Below are positions 9,901 through 16,410 of a DNA stretch of 25,320 nt, piece by piece; the stretch's first letter is position 1, and every line of letters starts with the position of its first letter. The stretch is from an uncultured Muribaculaceae bacterium. Lineage in GTDB: Bacteria > Bacteroidota > Bacteroidia > Bacteroidales > Muribaculaceae. A program made the translations under genes and the position numbers. The notes beneath the pieces are model-generated. The model had not been told where the DNA came from. It was given only the letters and a program-made list of their open reading frames with translations, and searched no databases. Location of the stretch: contig CAJUBC010000034.1 of the NCBI GenBank assembly GCA_910584545.1, forward strand, positions 1 to 25,320, in the 5' to 3' direction.

Positions 9901-10528
9901 CGACGCGCAGCGTTCCGATGTGGAGATGATTGAGAAAATTGTCCGTGACGAGGTCAATGTCAAGGAACTCAAGGTTGTCGACAACGAGGAGAGCGGTCTT
10001 GTGAAGCGCGTAAAGGCTGATTTCAAGAAACTCGGCCCGCGTTACGGCAAGATCATGAAGGACCTCGGCAAGCGCATCGCAAACATGGATGCCCGGGAGA
10101 TCGCCGCTCTCGAGAAGGAGGGACGCTTCGTGTTCGCCGATATGGCCGAGGCTCCGGAAATCACTCTCGATGACGTGGAGATCATTCCGGAGGATATTCC
10201 CGGATGGCTTGTGGCAAACGACGGCAACATCACAGTGGCTCTCGATGTCACCGTTACTCCGGAGTTGAGGAACGAGGGTATGGCCCGCGAACTCATCAAC
10301 CGAATCCAGAATATCCGTAAGTCTTCCGACTTCGAGATAACCGATAAGGTGGATGTGGTGCTCTCCGATGTCTCCGCTGTGGCCGAGGCCGTGGCTGCCT
10401 TTGGGGACTATATCGCCGCGCAGACTCTCGCAGACTCTGTTAAGGTCGATACCCTCAGCATCGAGGACGGAGAGGTCGAACTCGACATCGACGGAGAGAA
10501 AGTGCTCGCTAAAGTCGTGAGAAAATAG
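6959..10528 (+). CDS. ileS: Isoleucine--tRNA ligase, type 2 (IleS2-like) with GIHH signature
   Basis: Class I aminoacyl-tRNA synthetase that charges tRNA-Ile in the cytoplasm. At 1189 residues it is much longer than E. coli IleS (938) and resembles the eukaryote-like IleS2 group. The class I signature near the N-terminus reads PGIHH (G58-I59-H60-H61, bases 7130-7141) rather than HIGH. 'WDTHGLPVELGVEKTLG' follows, then the CP1 editing domain (about 200-420, with 'TEDGTGIVHIAPTFGADD'), the KMSKR loop at 734-738, and the anticodon-binding and C-terminal domains. No IleS1-type C-terminal zinc finger is evident. The gene lies 16 bases after ddl and is followed by a hairpin before lspA. In IleS2 enzymes the GxHH swap is tied to mupirocin hyper-resistance; that this enzyme shares the property is inference. 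A dksA/traR gene, which I recall between ileS and lspA in other Bacteroidetes, is absent. Confidence 0.97.
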   Translation: MNKKFKEYSKQLNLSDINKEVLGEWDAHDLFVRSMKEREGCPTFVFYEGPPSANGMPGIHHVMARTIKDIVCRYKTMKGFHVKRKAGWDTHGLPVELGVEKTLGITKEDIGTKISVDDYNAACRKEVMKYTKEWTDLTHRMGYWVDLDDPYITYDNRYIESVWWLLKQLYDKGYLYKGYTIQPYSPAAGTGLSSHELNQPGCYRDVKDLTATVLFDILDPKEEMKGWGRPCFMAWTTTPWTLPSNTALCVGPKINYVALRTYNPYTGEPITAVLAEDLVGAYFKKEGKDAPLENFKPGDKTVPYREVGRWAGPELTGMHYAQLMPWVKPTEKLDDLSPDYVREYAAQHPDKVYTVGNDSFVEIAENAFRVIEGDYVTTEDGTGIVHIAPTFGADDAKVAKAADIPPLFMINKRGETRPMVDLQGKFYVIDELAPEFVQKCMNVPLYSHYAGEYVKNAYDPKFNPGGKYDEKAASSAEDLNVVLCLELKKDGKAFRTEKHVHNYPHCWRTDKPILYYPLDSWFIRTPKARERLIELNGTIKWKPASTGSGRFGKWLENVQDWNLSRSRYWGTPLPIWRSEDGREETIIGSYQELSDRIDEAVEKGFMKENPLKAKGFRPGVFTKENYELFDIHRPYVDEIILVSPSGLPMRRETDLIDVWFDSGAMPYAQIHYPFENKDLLDSKEVYPADFIAEGVDQTRGWFFTLHAIAGMVFDSVAYKAVISNGLVLDKNGNKMSKRLGNAINPFDNIERFGSDPVRWYMISNSSPWDNLKYDEEGVAESSRKLFGTLYNTYKFFALYANVDGFTGAEPQVLVSERPEIDRWILSLLNTLISEVEAALDDYEPTKAARAIEEFVNSNLSNWYVRLNRKRFWAGEMDADKLAAYQTLYECLKTVALLMAPFAPFYSDRLYGDLVAPAMEEDGYASVHLADFPVADNSLVDADLERRMALAQALSSNVLALRRKVNLKVRQPLQTLLVPVMNDAQRSDVEMIEKIVRDEVNVKELKVVDNEESGLVKRVKADFKKLGPRYGKIMKDLGKRIANMDAREIAALEKEGRFVFADMAEAPEITLDDVEIIPEDIPGWLVANDGNITVALDVTVTPELRNEGMARELINRIQNIRKSSDFEITDKVDVVLSDVSAVAEAVAAFGDYIAAQTLADSVKVDTLSIEDGEVELDIDGEKVLAKVVRK

Positions 10529-10531
10529 CGA

Positions 10532-10565
10532 TCAAGGCCGCGATCCCTGCGGCCTTGAAATTTTA
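10532..10565 (+). terminator. Hairpin terminator or attenuator between ileS and lspA
   Basis: A perfect 10-bp stem TCAAGGCCGC (10532-10541) / GCGGCCTTGA (10549-10558) with a 7-base loop is followed by AAATTTT. The T run is short, so it may end only part of the transcripts and let some read into lspA, whose ATG is 15 bases further on. Confidence 0.65.
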
Positions 10566-10579
10566 AGGAACAAGCTCTA

Positions 10580-11302
10580 ATGAATGAGAATAATGATTTG
10601 AGGGAGCAAGCCTCCGGCAAAGCCATGCGCAATGCCGGATGGCTTGCTCTTTTAGTAGTACTGTTGGTGGTCATCGCCGACCAGGTGGTGAAATTCTACG
10701 TCAAGACCCATTTCTATCTCGGGGAGGACCTCCCGGTCTTTTCATGGTGGCATATAAAGTTCATCGAGAACAACGGAATGGCCTTCGGTCTGGAGCTCAC
10801 CAGCAAGATTTTCCTTACTTTCGCCCGCATTGCGGCGGTAGGGCTGCTGATATGGGCTTTGGTCTCGATGCGGAATATACCGGGTCTTCGAAAGGGATTT
10901 GTCATGGCCATAGCCCTTATCACTGCGGGCGCGGCCGGCAACATCTTCGACTGCGTGTTCTACGGGGTGATATTCAACAATCCCATGCCTCCTGCCACTG
11001 CGGAACTTTTCCCGCCCGATGGCGGTTATTCCACCTGGTTCGAGGGGCGCGTGGTCGATATGCTTTATTTCCCGCTCTTCTCTTTCTATTGGCCTGAATG
11101 GATTCCAGGTATAGGAGGAACGTTCTATGAGTTTTTCGCATATATCTTCAACATCGCCGATGCCTCGATATGCATCGGAGTGGCGTTGCTGATATTCTTC
11201 TACAGCTCCGACCTGAACCGCGCGCTTGGTCATGCGGCCGAAAGCTATCGCGCAAGAAAAGGGAAAGGTAACGAGGATAGAAAAAAGGAACGGTTGAAAT
11301 GA
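10580..11302 (+). CDS. lspA: Lipoprotein signal peptidase (signal peptidase II)
   Basis: Inner-membrane aspartyl protease that removes the signal peptide from diacylated prolipoproteins. The 240-residue chain has four predicted membrane segments (about 20-38, 75-97, 105-125, 185-208). Conserved segments are 'IADQVVKFYV' (32-41), 'ENNGMAFG' (63-70), 'GAAGNIFD' with catalytic D124, 'RVVDMLYF' (157-164) and 'FNIADASI' with catalytic D194. The usual GN..DR reads GNIFDC here, so Arg is replaced by Cys. An insertion of about 50 residues between the two catalytic segments (about 129-180) makes it longer than E. coli LspA (164). The last four bases overlap the next ATG (ATGA), so it is coupled to the DUF4296 lipoprotein gene, itself a likely LspA substrate. 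The start is the first ATG of the frame. Confidence 0.95.
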   Translation: MNENNDLREQASGKAMRNAGWLALLVVLLVVIADQVVKFYVKTHFYLGEDLPVFSWWHIKFIENNGMAFGLELTSKIFLTFARIAAVGLLIWALVSMRNIPGLRKGFVMAIALITAGAAGNIFDCVFYGVIFNNPMPPATAELFPPDGGYSTWFEGRVVDMLYFPLFSFYWPEWIPGIGGTFYEFFAYIFNIADASICIGVALLIFFYSSDLNRALGHAAESYRARKGKGNEDRKKERLK

Positions 11303-12243
11303 GAAAGATCCATGCTTCGCTTGTCATCGCCGCCGCTGCGTGTCTGTTTGCGACCGGTTGCGTGAAACGGCCTCCGAAGGTGCTGTCGGACGATGAGATG
11401 GCATCACTTATGGCAGACCTCGAGATCGCAGAGGGTTATGTGCAGACGCAGAATGCCGCCGGTGCCGGCGACCGGGAGCGGTTGGTGGAGTATGTTATTG
11501 CGGAGCATGGAGTGACGCGCGAGGAATTCGATTCCACCATGGCCTGGTATGGCCGTAATGTCGATGTCTATTACGACATTCTTCCTAAGGTGGAGCGGCA
11601 GCTTGAGAAGCGTCGCAGAAAAGCTGCAGGAGGAACGGAGGCTACTCCCATCACTGACCTCTGGCCATATTCAAGGCATGCGATGATAGGGGAGAACGGC
11701 CCCGGTTCGACTCTGCGGTTCTCCATCCCCATCACATCACTGACCAAAGGAGACAGGGTTAACTGGAAGCTGCGTCTGCGTGTCGCGAAGCCCGTGAGCG
11801 CACTTCTCGGCGTGGAATATGTGGATGGCCATCGGCACTACATATCGCGTCATGTTAACAACGGACGCAATGTGGAGGTGATGCTGCAGACCGATACATC
11901 GATGCAGGTGAACCGCATCTTCGGCTATCTTATGGCCGACAGACGTGCCGACCTGCCGCTATGGATTGATTCCATAGCTCTCGGACAGCAGCCACTTGAC
12001 TCAACGCTGTATTACAAGATCACGTCGCAGCACAACTACTACAAGCCGCGTACACGCAAGGAACTGGAGCGCGAGCGGCGCGAACGTGAACGTCAGGACA
12101 GCATAGAGGAGGCTAAGAACGAGATGGAGAACCCAGGAACGACCATCGGTACCGTAGCCACGGATAATGCGGAGCGAAGGACCTCTAATTCTATACAGAA
12201 GACAATGGCTAAACAGCCTCAATCCTCGAACAGAAAATTATGA
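11299..12243 (+). CDS. DUF4296 family putative lipoprotein
   Basis: A 314-residue protein of unknown function, placed behind lspA as is common in Bacteroidetes. The N-terminus is a lipoprotein signal peptide with a lipobox-like ATGC at 18-21, so Cys21 would be lipidated after LspA cleavage. Residues about 28-110 (LSDDEMASLMADLEIAEGYV... 'TREEFDSTMAWYGRNVDVYYDIL') match the DUF4296 pattern. Residues about 115-250 form a beta-rich region. The C-terminus from about 255 is highly charged (RKELERERRERERQDS), probably a coiled or disordered helix, followed by a Ser/Thr/Gln-rich tail. The start overlaps the lspA stop by four bases. Confidence 0.85.
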   Translation: MRKIHASLVIAAAACLFATGCVKRPPKVLSDDEMASLMADLEIAEGYVQTQNAAGAGDRERLVEYVIAEHGVTREEFDSTMAWYGRNVDVYYDILPKVERQLEKRRRKAAGGTEATPITDLWPYSRHAMIGENGPGSTLRFSIPITSLTKGDRVNWKLRLRVAKPVSALLGVEYVDGHRHYISRHVNNGRNVEVMLQTDTSMQVNRIFGYLMADRRADLPLWIDSIALGQQPLDSTLYYKITSQHNYYKPRTRKELERERRERERQDSIEEAKNEMENPGTTIGTVATDNAERRTSNSIQKTMAKQPQSSNRKL

Positions 12244-12252
12244 TAGACTGAC

Positions 12253-12525
12253 ATGTATCTTAAGCTGCTGGCATTCGATATCAGGATAAGGACAAAGGAT
12301 GGAACAATAGATCGGGTCCCTTCCGGTATTTTAGATGTAGAGACCGTAGCGGATTATGTCGAATACAGGGCTCTATGGCGCGGAGGAACCATCGAATGCA
12401 AACGATGCCTCCAGCGCCCTTTCGAAGGGGAGGAGGCATCGCTTCTGCATTGTGACTATCCCCTGCTCGTAGACCCTTACAGCAGGAAGGATTGTGTGCT
12501 GATCAGTTTTTCTTCATTTCCTTAG
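12253..12525 (+). CDS. Doubtful small ORF (90 codons), unknown
   Basis: This frame starts nine bases after the DUF4296 gene and ends inside the last codons of glnS on the other strand (23-base overlap). The product (MYLKLLAFDIRIRTKDGTID...) matches no family I recognise; it holds one CxxC pair (ECKRC) and has no signal peptide or membrane segment. No clear ribosome-binding site is visible. A strong inverted repeat (12403-12441) lies inside it, so the stretch may be a structured 3' region rather than a gene. Nothing else is seen between 12244 and 12502. Confidence 0.3.
   Translation: MYLKLLAFDIRIRTKDGTIDRVPSGILDVETVADYVEYRALWRGGTIECKRCLQRPFEGEEASLLHCDYPLLVDPYSRKDCVLISFSSFP
12403..12441. repeat. 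Long perfect inverted repeat between convergent genes
   Basis: CGATGCCTCC (12403-12412) pairs exactly with GGAGGCATCG (12432-12441), and inside the loop CCCTT (12417-12421) pairs with AAGGG (12425-12429) around TCG. It lies about 60 bases past the glnS stop and about 160 past the DUF4296 stop. On the minus strand GTTTG follows, a weak T run. It may act as a transcript-end structure for either gene. Confidence 0.6.
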
Positions 12526-14206
12526 CCCAGGTGTCCTTGAGTCCGATGGACTTGTTGAATACCGGATGCTCCGGTGTTGAGTCCTTGTCGACCACATAGT
12601 AGCCGAGACGCTGGAACTGATAGTGGTCTCCGACTTTGACGCGCTCGGCGAGCCAGGGCTCTATCATTGCGTTGTCGCGGATCTTCAGCGAATCGGGGTT
12701 CAGCAGTTCGCGGAAATCGCCCTCCTCGCCCGAAGGATTCTCTACAGAGAAGAGACGGTCGTAATCGCGTATTTCGACGCGTGTGGCTGTCGGAACGGAT
12801 ACCCAGTGGAGCGTGCCTTTCACCTTGCGGTCGCTGCCTGGAAGACCGCTGCGGGTCTCAGGATCGTAGGTGGCGTGGATTTCCGTAATTTCTCCGTCAG
12901 CATCCTTGACCACTCCTGTGCATTTGATGATATAGGCTCCTTTGAGTCGGACCTCCTTGTCGGGGCTGAGTCGGAAGAACTTCTTCGGAGGATTCTCCAT
13001 GAAGTCCTCGCGCTCGATCCAGAGTTCGCGAGTGAACGGCATCTCGTGGGTGCCTTCGGCGGCATTCTCGGGATTGTTCTCCATCGACATCATTTCAGTC
13101 TGACCCTCGGGATAGTTATCGAGGATCAGTTTGACAGGGTTCTGAACCACGCTGACGCGTGTTGCGGTCTTGTTGAGGTCTTCGCGAAGCGAATGCTCGA
13201 GAAGCTCGATATGGTTCAGCGCCTCGTATTTGGTATAACCTATGCGGTTCACGAAATCCTTGATGGAGGAGGGAGTGTAGCCGCGGCGGCGCAGCCCGCG
13301 CAGAGTAGGCATGCGGGGATCGTCCCAACCGTTGACCAGACCCTCTTTGACAAGCTGGAGCAGTTTGCGCTTGCTCATCACGGTGTAGGTGAGATTCAGG
13401 CGGTTGAACTCAATCTGTCGAGGGCAGTAGCTCTCGTCGGCGAGTTCCTTTACGAAATACTCGTAAAGGGGACGGTGAGGCACGAATTCGAGAGTGCATA
13501 TCGAGTGGGTCACCCCTTCGAAATAGTCACTCTGGCCGTGGGCGAAGTCATACATAGGATAGACTTTCCATTTGTCGCCAGTGCGCCAGTGGGGAGTCTT
13601 TATGATGCGGTACATGATGGGGTCGCGGAAGTGCATGTTGTCGCTCGCCATGTCGATCTTGGCGCGGAGCACCATGGCACCTTCGTCGAATTCTCCCTTG
13701 TTCATTCTCTCGAACAGGTCCATGTTCTCCTCAACCGGGCGGTTGCGGAATGGACTTTCCGTGCCGGGACGCGTCGGGGTACCTTTCTGCTCGGCTATCT
13801 GTTCGCTGGTCTGCTCGTCGACGTATGCTTTTCCCTCTTTGATCATGCGTACCGCAAGGTCGTACAGCTTGGGAAAATAATCGCTCGCATAATAAAGGCG
13901 GTCGCCCCAGTCATATCCGAGCCAGTGGATGTCCTCCTTGATGGCCTCCACATACTCGGTATCCTCTTTCTGTGGATTGGTGTCGTCGAAGCGAAGGTTG
14001 CAGGTGCCTCCGAATTTGTCTGCGGCTCCGAAATCCATGATGAACGCCTTGGCATGGCCTATGTGCAGGTAACCGTTGGGTTCGGGCGGAAAACGGGTGT
14101 TGAGCCGACCGCCGTTCTTTCCGGCTGCCAGATCGCTGGCTATCTCCTGTTCCACAAAGTTCAGTCCGCCTTCGCCGACAGCTTCCTCTTTAATTGTAGT
14201 ATCCAT
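12503..14206 (-). CDS. glnS: Glutamine--tRNA ligase
   Basis: Class I synthetase that charges tRNA-Gln directly, so this organism should not depend on the Glu-tRNA(Gln) amidotransferase route for this codon family. From ATG 14206 the chain has 567 residues, close to E. coli GlnS (554). Motifs: PPEPNGYLHIGHAKA with HIGH at 48-51, 'RFDDTNPQKED' near 70, the KMSKS-loop variant VMSKR at 276-280, and the two beta-barrel anticodon domains from about 340. No C-terminal YqeY-type extension is present. The frame is open to ATG 14266, but that codon lies about 17 bases from the -7 box and adds residues unlike the family, so 14206 is preferred. The gene is transcribed toward lspA and has its own promoter. 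Confidence 0.96.
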   Translation of the reverse strand: MDTTIKEEAVGEGGLNFVEQEIASDLAAGKNGGRLNTRFPPEPNGYLHIGHAKAFIMDFGAADKFGGTCNLRFDDTNPQKEDTEYVEAIKEDIHWLGYDWGDRLYYASDYFPKLYDLAVRMIKEGKAYVDEQTSEQIAEQKGTPTRPGTESPFRNRPVEENMDLFERMNKGEFDEGAMVLRAKIDMASDNMHFRDPIMYRIIKTPHWRTGDKWKVYPMYDFAHGQSDYFEGVTHSICTLEFVPHRPLYEYFVKELADESYCPRQIEFNRLNLTYTVMSKRKLLQLVKEGLVNGWDDPRMPTLRGLRRRGYTPSSIKDFVNRIGYTKYEALNHIELLEHSLREDLNKTATRVSVVQNPVKLILDNYPEGQTEMMSMENNPENAAEGTHEMPFTRELWIEREDFMENPPKKFFRLSPDKEVRLKGAYIIKCTGVVKDADGEITEIHATYDPETRSGLPGSDRKVKGTLHWVSVPTATRVEIRDYDRLFSVENPSGEEGDFRELLNPDSLKIRDNAMIEPWLAERVKVGDHYQFQRLGYYVVDKDSTPEHPVFNKSIGLKDTWAKEMKKN

Positions 14207-14282
14207 CTTAGGTCTTGTTCTGATGTTGTCCCATGCCACCGCGGCATGTCGTATCGCCGTGTGCATGACGGATTAGAAAGTG

Positions 14283-14314
14283 CAAAAGTAGAAAATTTTT
14301 TTCAAATATCCAAC
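14283..14314 (-). promoter_or_regulatory. Promoter of glnS
   Basis: Read on the minus strand, TACTTTTG (14290-14283) is an exact TAnnTTTG -7 box, and GTTG (14314-14311) is a 3-of-4 -33 box with a 20-base spacer. The leader to ATG 14206 would be about 70 bases. Confidence 0.65.
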
Positions 14315-14431
14315 AGCTTGAGGCATAGTGTTGAGGCAGAGTCGTCTGGCCATATTGGGAAAAGTGAAGGGACCTGAAAGTTATCCGGTCCCTTTGGTGT
14401 CAGTTGAGTATCATGGTGCTTAACGCGCAAC

Positions 14432-14462
14432 CTTGCAGACTGACATACGTTCTTGCAAACTG
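14432..14462. repeat. Short direct repeat CTTGCAGACTG / CTTGCAAACTG, 20-base period
   Basis: CTTGCAGACTG at 14432-14442 recurs as CTTGCAAACTG at 14452-14462, 10 of 11 bases the same. The period is 20 bases, about two helical turns. No function is evident. Confidence 0.6.
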
Positions 14463-14498
14463 TCTGATAAAATTCAATGTTCCTGTGCGAGGAGATCT

Positions 14499-14572
14499 CA
14501 TAGGTAATTGTTTTACGTTTGACTCTGATGATGTGACGAGGGAATCGTTTACCATAGGCAATTAATGTTTTA
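14499..14572. repeat. Imperfect direct repeat CATAGGTAATTGTTTTA / CATAGGCAATTAATGTTTTA
   Basis: The first copy is at 14499-14515 and the second at 14553-14572. They differ by one base and a three-base insertion, and their starts are 54 bases apart. Both lie in the non-coding stretch upstream of glnS. Confidence 0.55.
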
Positions 14573-14666
14573 GGGGAGATTTTACGAGGATTTGCAGCCG
14601 GAGGATACATGTCCCGGGGCTCACATACTTATAACGTTGTCTCCCCTCAATATATTGCAGACAATT

Positions 14667-14700
14667 AAAAAAAGCACCCTGGTGGTGATTCCGGGTGCTC
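14667..14700 (-). terminator. Rho-independent terminator of the sigma-factor gene
   Basis: On the minus strand AGCACCC (14699-14693) pairs with GGGTGCT (14679-14673) around a 13-base loop and is followed by seven T (14673-14667). It lies about 45 bases after the sigma-factor stop. Confidence 0.85.
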
Positions 14701-14725
14701 TTTTGTATGTCCGTTTCAGGTATGG

Positions 14726-14754
14726 TCACGTGGTGAGACTCTGTCACATCGTGA
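14726..14754. repeat. Two TCAC-N3-GTGA dyads, 18-base period, at the sigma-factor stop
   Basis: TCACGTGGTGA (14726-14736) and TCACATCGTGA (14744-14754) are each inverted repeats with a 3-base centre, set within a 14-base direct repeat with 12 matches. The right copy contains the stop codon of the sigma-factor gene. They look operator-like, but no regulator is known. Confidence 0.5.
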
Positions 14755-15334
14755 GAATTATGTCTTTCTCTCGTGCTATGCGTCGAAGATTGAGTATCGC
14801 ATAGCGCATTCTTCCGAGGGCCGTGTTGATGCTGACTCCGGTGATCTCTGCAATTTCCTTGAAACTCAGGTTCTGGTAGTAACGCATCATGAGCACCTCT
14901 TTCTGAAGTTCGGGGAGTTCCTCAATGAGGTATTTGACATCGTCACGAATCTGGTTGCTGATCATTATGTCCTCGATGGTGTCCTCGCAGAGTTCCTTAC
15001 GGTTGAGGATGTCCACATCGGTAAGATCTGCGCTCTGAAGATTCTCGGACTTCTCCTGACGGTAATAATCTATGATGAGGTTGTGGGCTATACGGGAAAT
15101 CCAGGCGGGGAATTTGCCGTTTTCCGTATATCTCCCCAGACGTATTGTCTGGATAGCCTTCACGAATGTCTCCTGAAAGATGTCGTTGGCTATGTCCTCG
15201 TTTTTGATTATCCGGAGAATATAGTTGAAAATTCTATCCTGATGACGACGTAAAAGGGTATCGAATGCCTCGTTGTTCCCCTTGGCGTATGCCCTGACTA
15301 ACTGTTCGTCGGTCAGAGTCGAAAAATTTGTCAT
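14744..15334 (-). CDS. ECF (sigma-70 family) RNA polymerase sigma factor
   Basis: A 196-residue group 4 sigma factor that directs RNA polymerase to a specific promoter set. Region 2 (about residues 20-92) shows 'LLRRHQDRIFNYILRIIKNEDIANDIFQETFVKA' and 'FPAWISRIAHNLIIDYYRQ'. Region 4 (about 135-188) shows 'LPELQKEVLMMRYYQNLSFKEIAEITGVSINTALGRMRYAI', the helix-turn-helix that reads the -35 element. Regions 1.1 and 3 are absent, as expected for the ECF group. No anti-sigma gene (FecR-like or zinc-binding) lies beside it, so its control must be transcriptional or come from elsewhere. It is a single-gene unit with an exact promoter, a leader of about 140 bases and a strong terminator. The target genes cannot be read from the window. 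Confidence 0.95.
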   Translation of the reverse strand: MTNFSTLTDEQLVRAYAKGNNEAFDTLLRRHQDRIFNYILRIIKNEDIANDIFQETFVKAIQTIRLGRYTENGKFPAWISRIAHNLIIDYYRQEKSENLQSADLTDVDILNRKELCEDTIEDIMISNQIRDDVKYLIEELPELQKEVLMMRYYQNLSFKEIAEITGVSINTALGRMRYAILNLRRIAREKDIILTM

Positions 15335-15483
15335 GCTGTCGATGTTGGTTGGTTAAGTAGAATTTTTCTATAAGCAGCGTGTTTTTATGATGTGTTTTAA
15401 ATTTTGGATGAAAAAGCCAATTCCCATTCTCTGAATGCACGGTTTCTATGCAGTTTAGACATGGTCGTTTCTTTTTCCGAATG

Positions 15484-15515
15484 CAAAGATATATCGAAGA
15501 AAGCGCAAATCCAAA
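15484..15515 (-). promoter_or_regulatory. Promoter of the ECF sigma-factor gene
   Basis: On the minus strand TTTG (15515-15512), a 20-base spacer and TATCTTTG (15491-15484) match the full Bacteroidetes vegetative consensus. Transcription would start about 15477, leaving a leader of roughly 140 bases before ATG 15334. Nothing else is recognised in 15335-15483. Confidence 0.8.
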
Positions 15516-15537
15516 TGATTTACGCTTTTTTTTCATT

Positions 15538-15573
15538 AAAAAATCTTAATCATACAATATTTTAAGAATTTTT
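15538..15573 (-). terminator. AT-rich hairpin at the end of prmA, possible terminator
   Basis: On the minus strand AAAAATTCTTAA (15573-15562) pairs with TTAAGATTTTTT (15549-15538) with one T/T mismatch, and the 3' arm is itself T-rich. It overlaps the prmA stop codon. The stem is nearly all A/T, so it may be weak. Confidence 0.4.
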
Positions 15574-16410
15574 CAGTAGTCTTACGGCAACCCAACTGTT
15601 GCTTTCTTTCGAATCACATACCGACAGGCCGGCCTTTGCTGCCCGCTCTGCCACCATCGGGATGTCCTCTTTGTAGAATCCGCTCAGCAGCATGGTCCCT
15701 CCCGGTTTCAATTTCGCGGCATAGCGGCCCATGTCCTCGAGAATGATGTTGCGGTTGATGTTGGCGAACAGGTAATCAGCCGGTTCTATGCCCTCGAGCG
15801 CGGAGGCGTCGCCATGGATTATGTTGATGTCCGTCTTGTTAATGACCGCATTCTCCACGGCGTTCTCGTATGCCGGACGGTCAATCTCTATACCTGCTAC
15901 CGGTGAGGCTCCGCGCATTGCGGCGAGAATGGCGAGTATGCCTGTTCCGGTCCCCATGTCGATCACGCTCTTGCCGGCCATATCCTCCTGCAGGATATAC
16001 CTCATCATGTTGGAGGTGGTGTCGTGATGGCCGGTGCCGAAGGCCATTTTGGGGTCTATCACTATGTCGTGACGTGCCGGGGGCACATCCTTATGGAATG
16101 AAGAGTGGACCACGCATGCGTCATCGATGACGATGGGCTTGAAGTAATGTTTCTCCCATTCGGCGTTCCAGTCCTCGCCCACGACGAGTGTGGATTTTAT
16201 GTTGAAGTCGGTGGGGATTGGGAACCCGTCGAGAGCCTGTCGCGCGACGAGGTCGGAGTCGGTGCCTTCCGCCCGGATGTAGGCGGTCAGCCCGGTGGCG
16301 TCCGGTTCAAAAGACTCAAACCCGGCATCGGCCATGAAAGCCGCCGCCAGGTCTGTGATGTCGGCGGTGCAGGGCGTGAAGTCGACCCGCACCGAATAGT
16401 AATCGTTCAT
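15562..16410 (-). CDS. prmA: Ribosomal protein L11 methyltransferase
   Basis: SAM-dependent methyltransferase that modifies ribosomal protein L11. From ATG 16410 it has 282 residues, near the usual 290. The N-terminal substrate-recognition domain (about 1-90) is followed by 'WNAEWEKHYFKPIVI', 'DPKMAFGTGHHDTT', the SAM-binding 'VIDMGTGTGILAILAAMRGA', the acidic end of strand 2 'GIEID', and 'ANINRNIILEDM' in place of the N[IL]L motif. The frame is open to an ATG at 16548, but those 46 residues are unlike the family. Four bases (ATGA) overlap the preceding unknown gene, so the two are translationally coupled and the gene is the last of the holin-unknown-prmA run. Confidence 0.95.
   Translation of the reverse strand: MNDYYSVRVDFTPCTADITDLAAAFMADAGFESFEPDATGLTAYIRAEGTDSDLVARQALDGFPIPTDFNIKSTLVVGEDWNAEWEKHYFKPIVIDDACVVHSSFHKDVPPARHDIVIDPKMAFGTGHHDTTSNMMRYILQEDMAGKSVIDMGTGTGILAILAAMRGASPVAGIEIDRPAYENAVENAVINKTDINIIHGDASALEGIEPADYLFANINRNIILEDMGRYAAKLKPGGTMLLSGFYKEDIPMVAERAAKAGLSVCDSKESNSWVAVRLLKNS

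Larger units (their letters stand above)
14315..14666. other. AT-rich intergenic stretch without a convincing gene
   Basis: This is most of the 477-base gap between the glnS frame and the sigma-factor gene. A minus-strand frame (14610-14302, 102 codons) is open but has no family resemblance and runs into the glnS promoter. A hairpin AAGGGACC (14367-14374) / GGTCCCTT (14387-14394) with a 12-base loop lies near its left end. Two pairs of short imperfect direct repeats are listed separately. A small RNA or a decayed gene is possible, but nothing shows it. Confidence 0.5.

Noticed and set aside
12623..14377. 584-codon open frame on the plus strand
   Set aside because: It is the shadow of glnS on the opposite strand. 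The glnS motifs are complete, and the antisense product resembles no family.
14302..14610. 102-codon minus-strand frame between sigma factor and glnS
   Set aside because: No family resemblance, no start signal, repeats inside it, and it runs through the glnS promoter.
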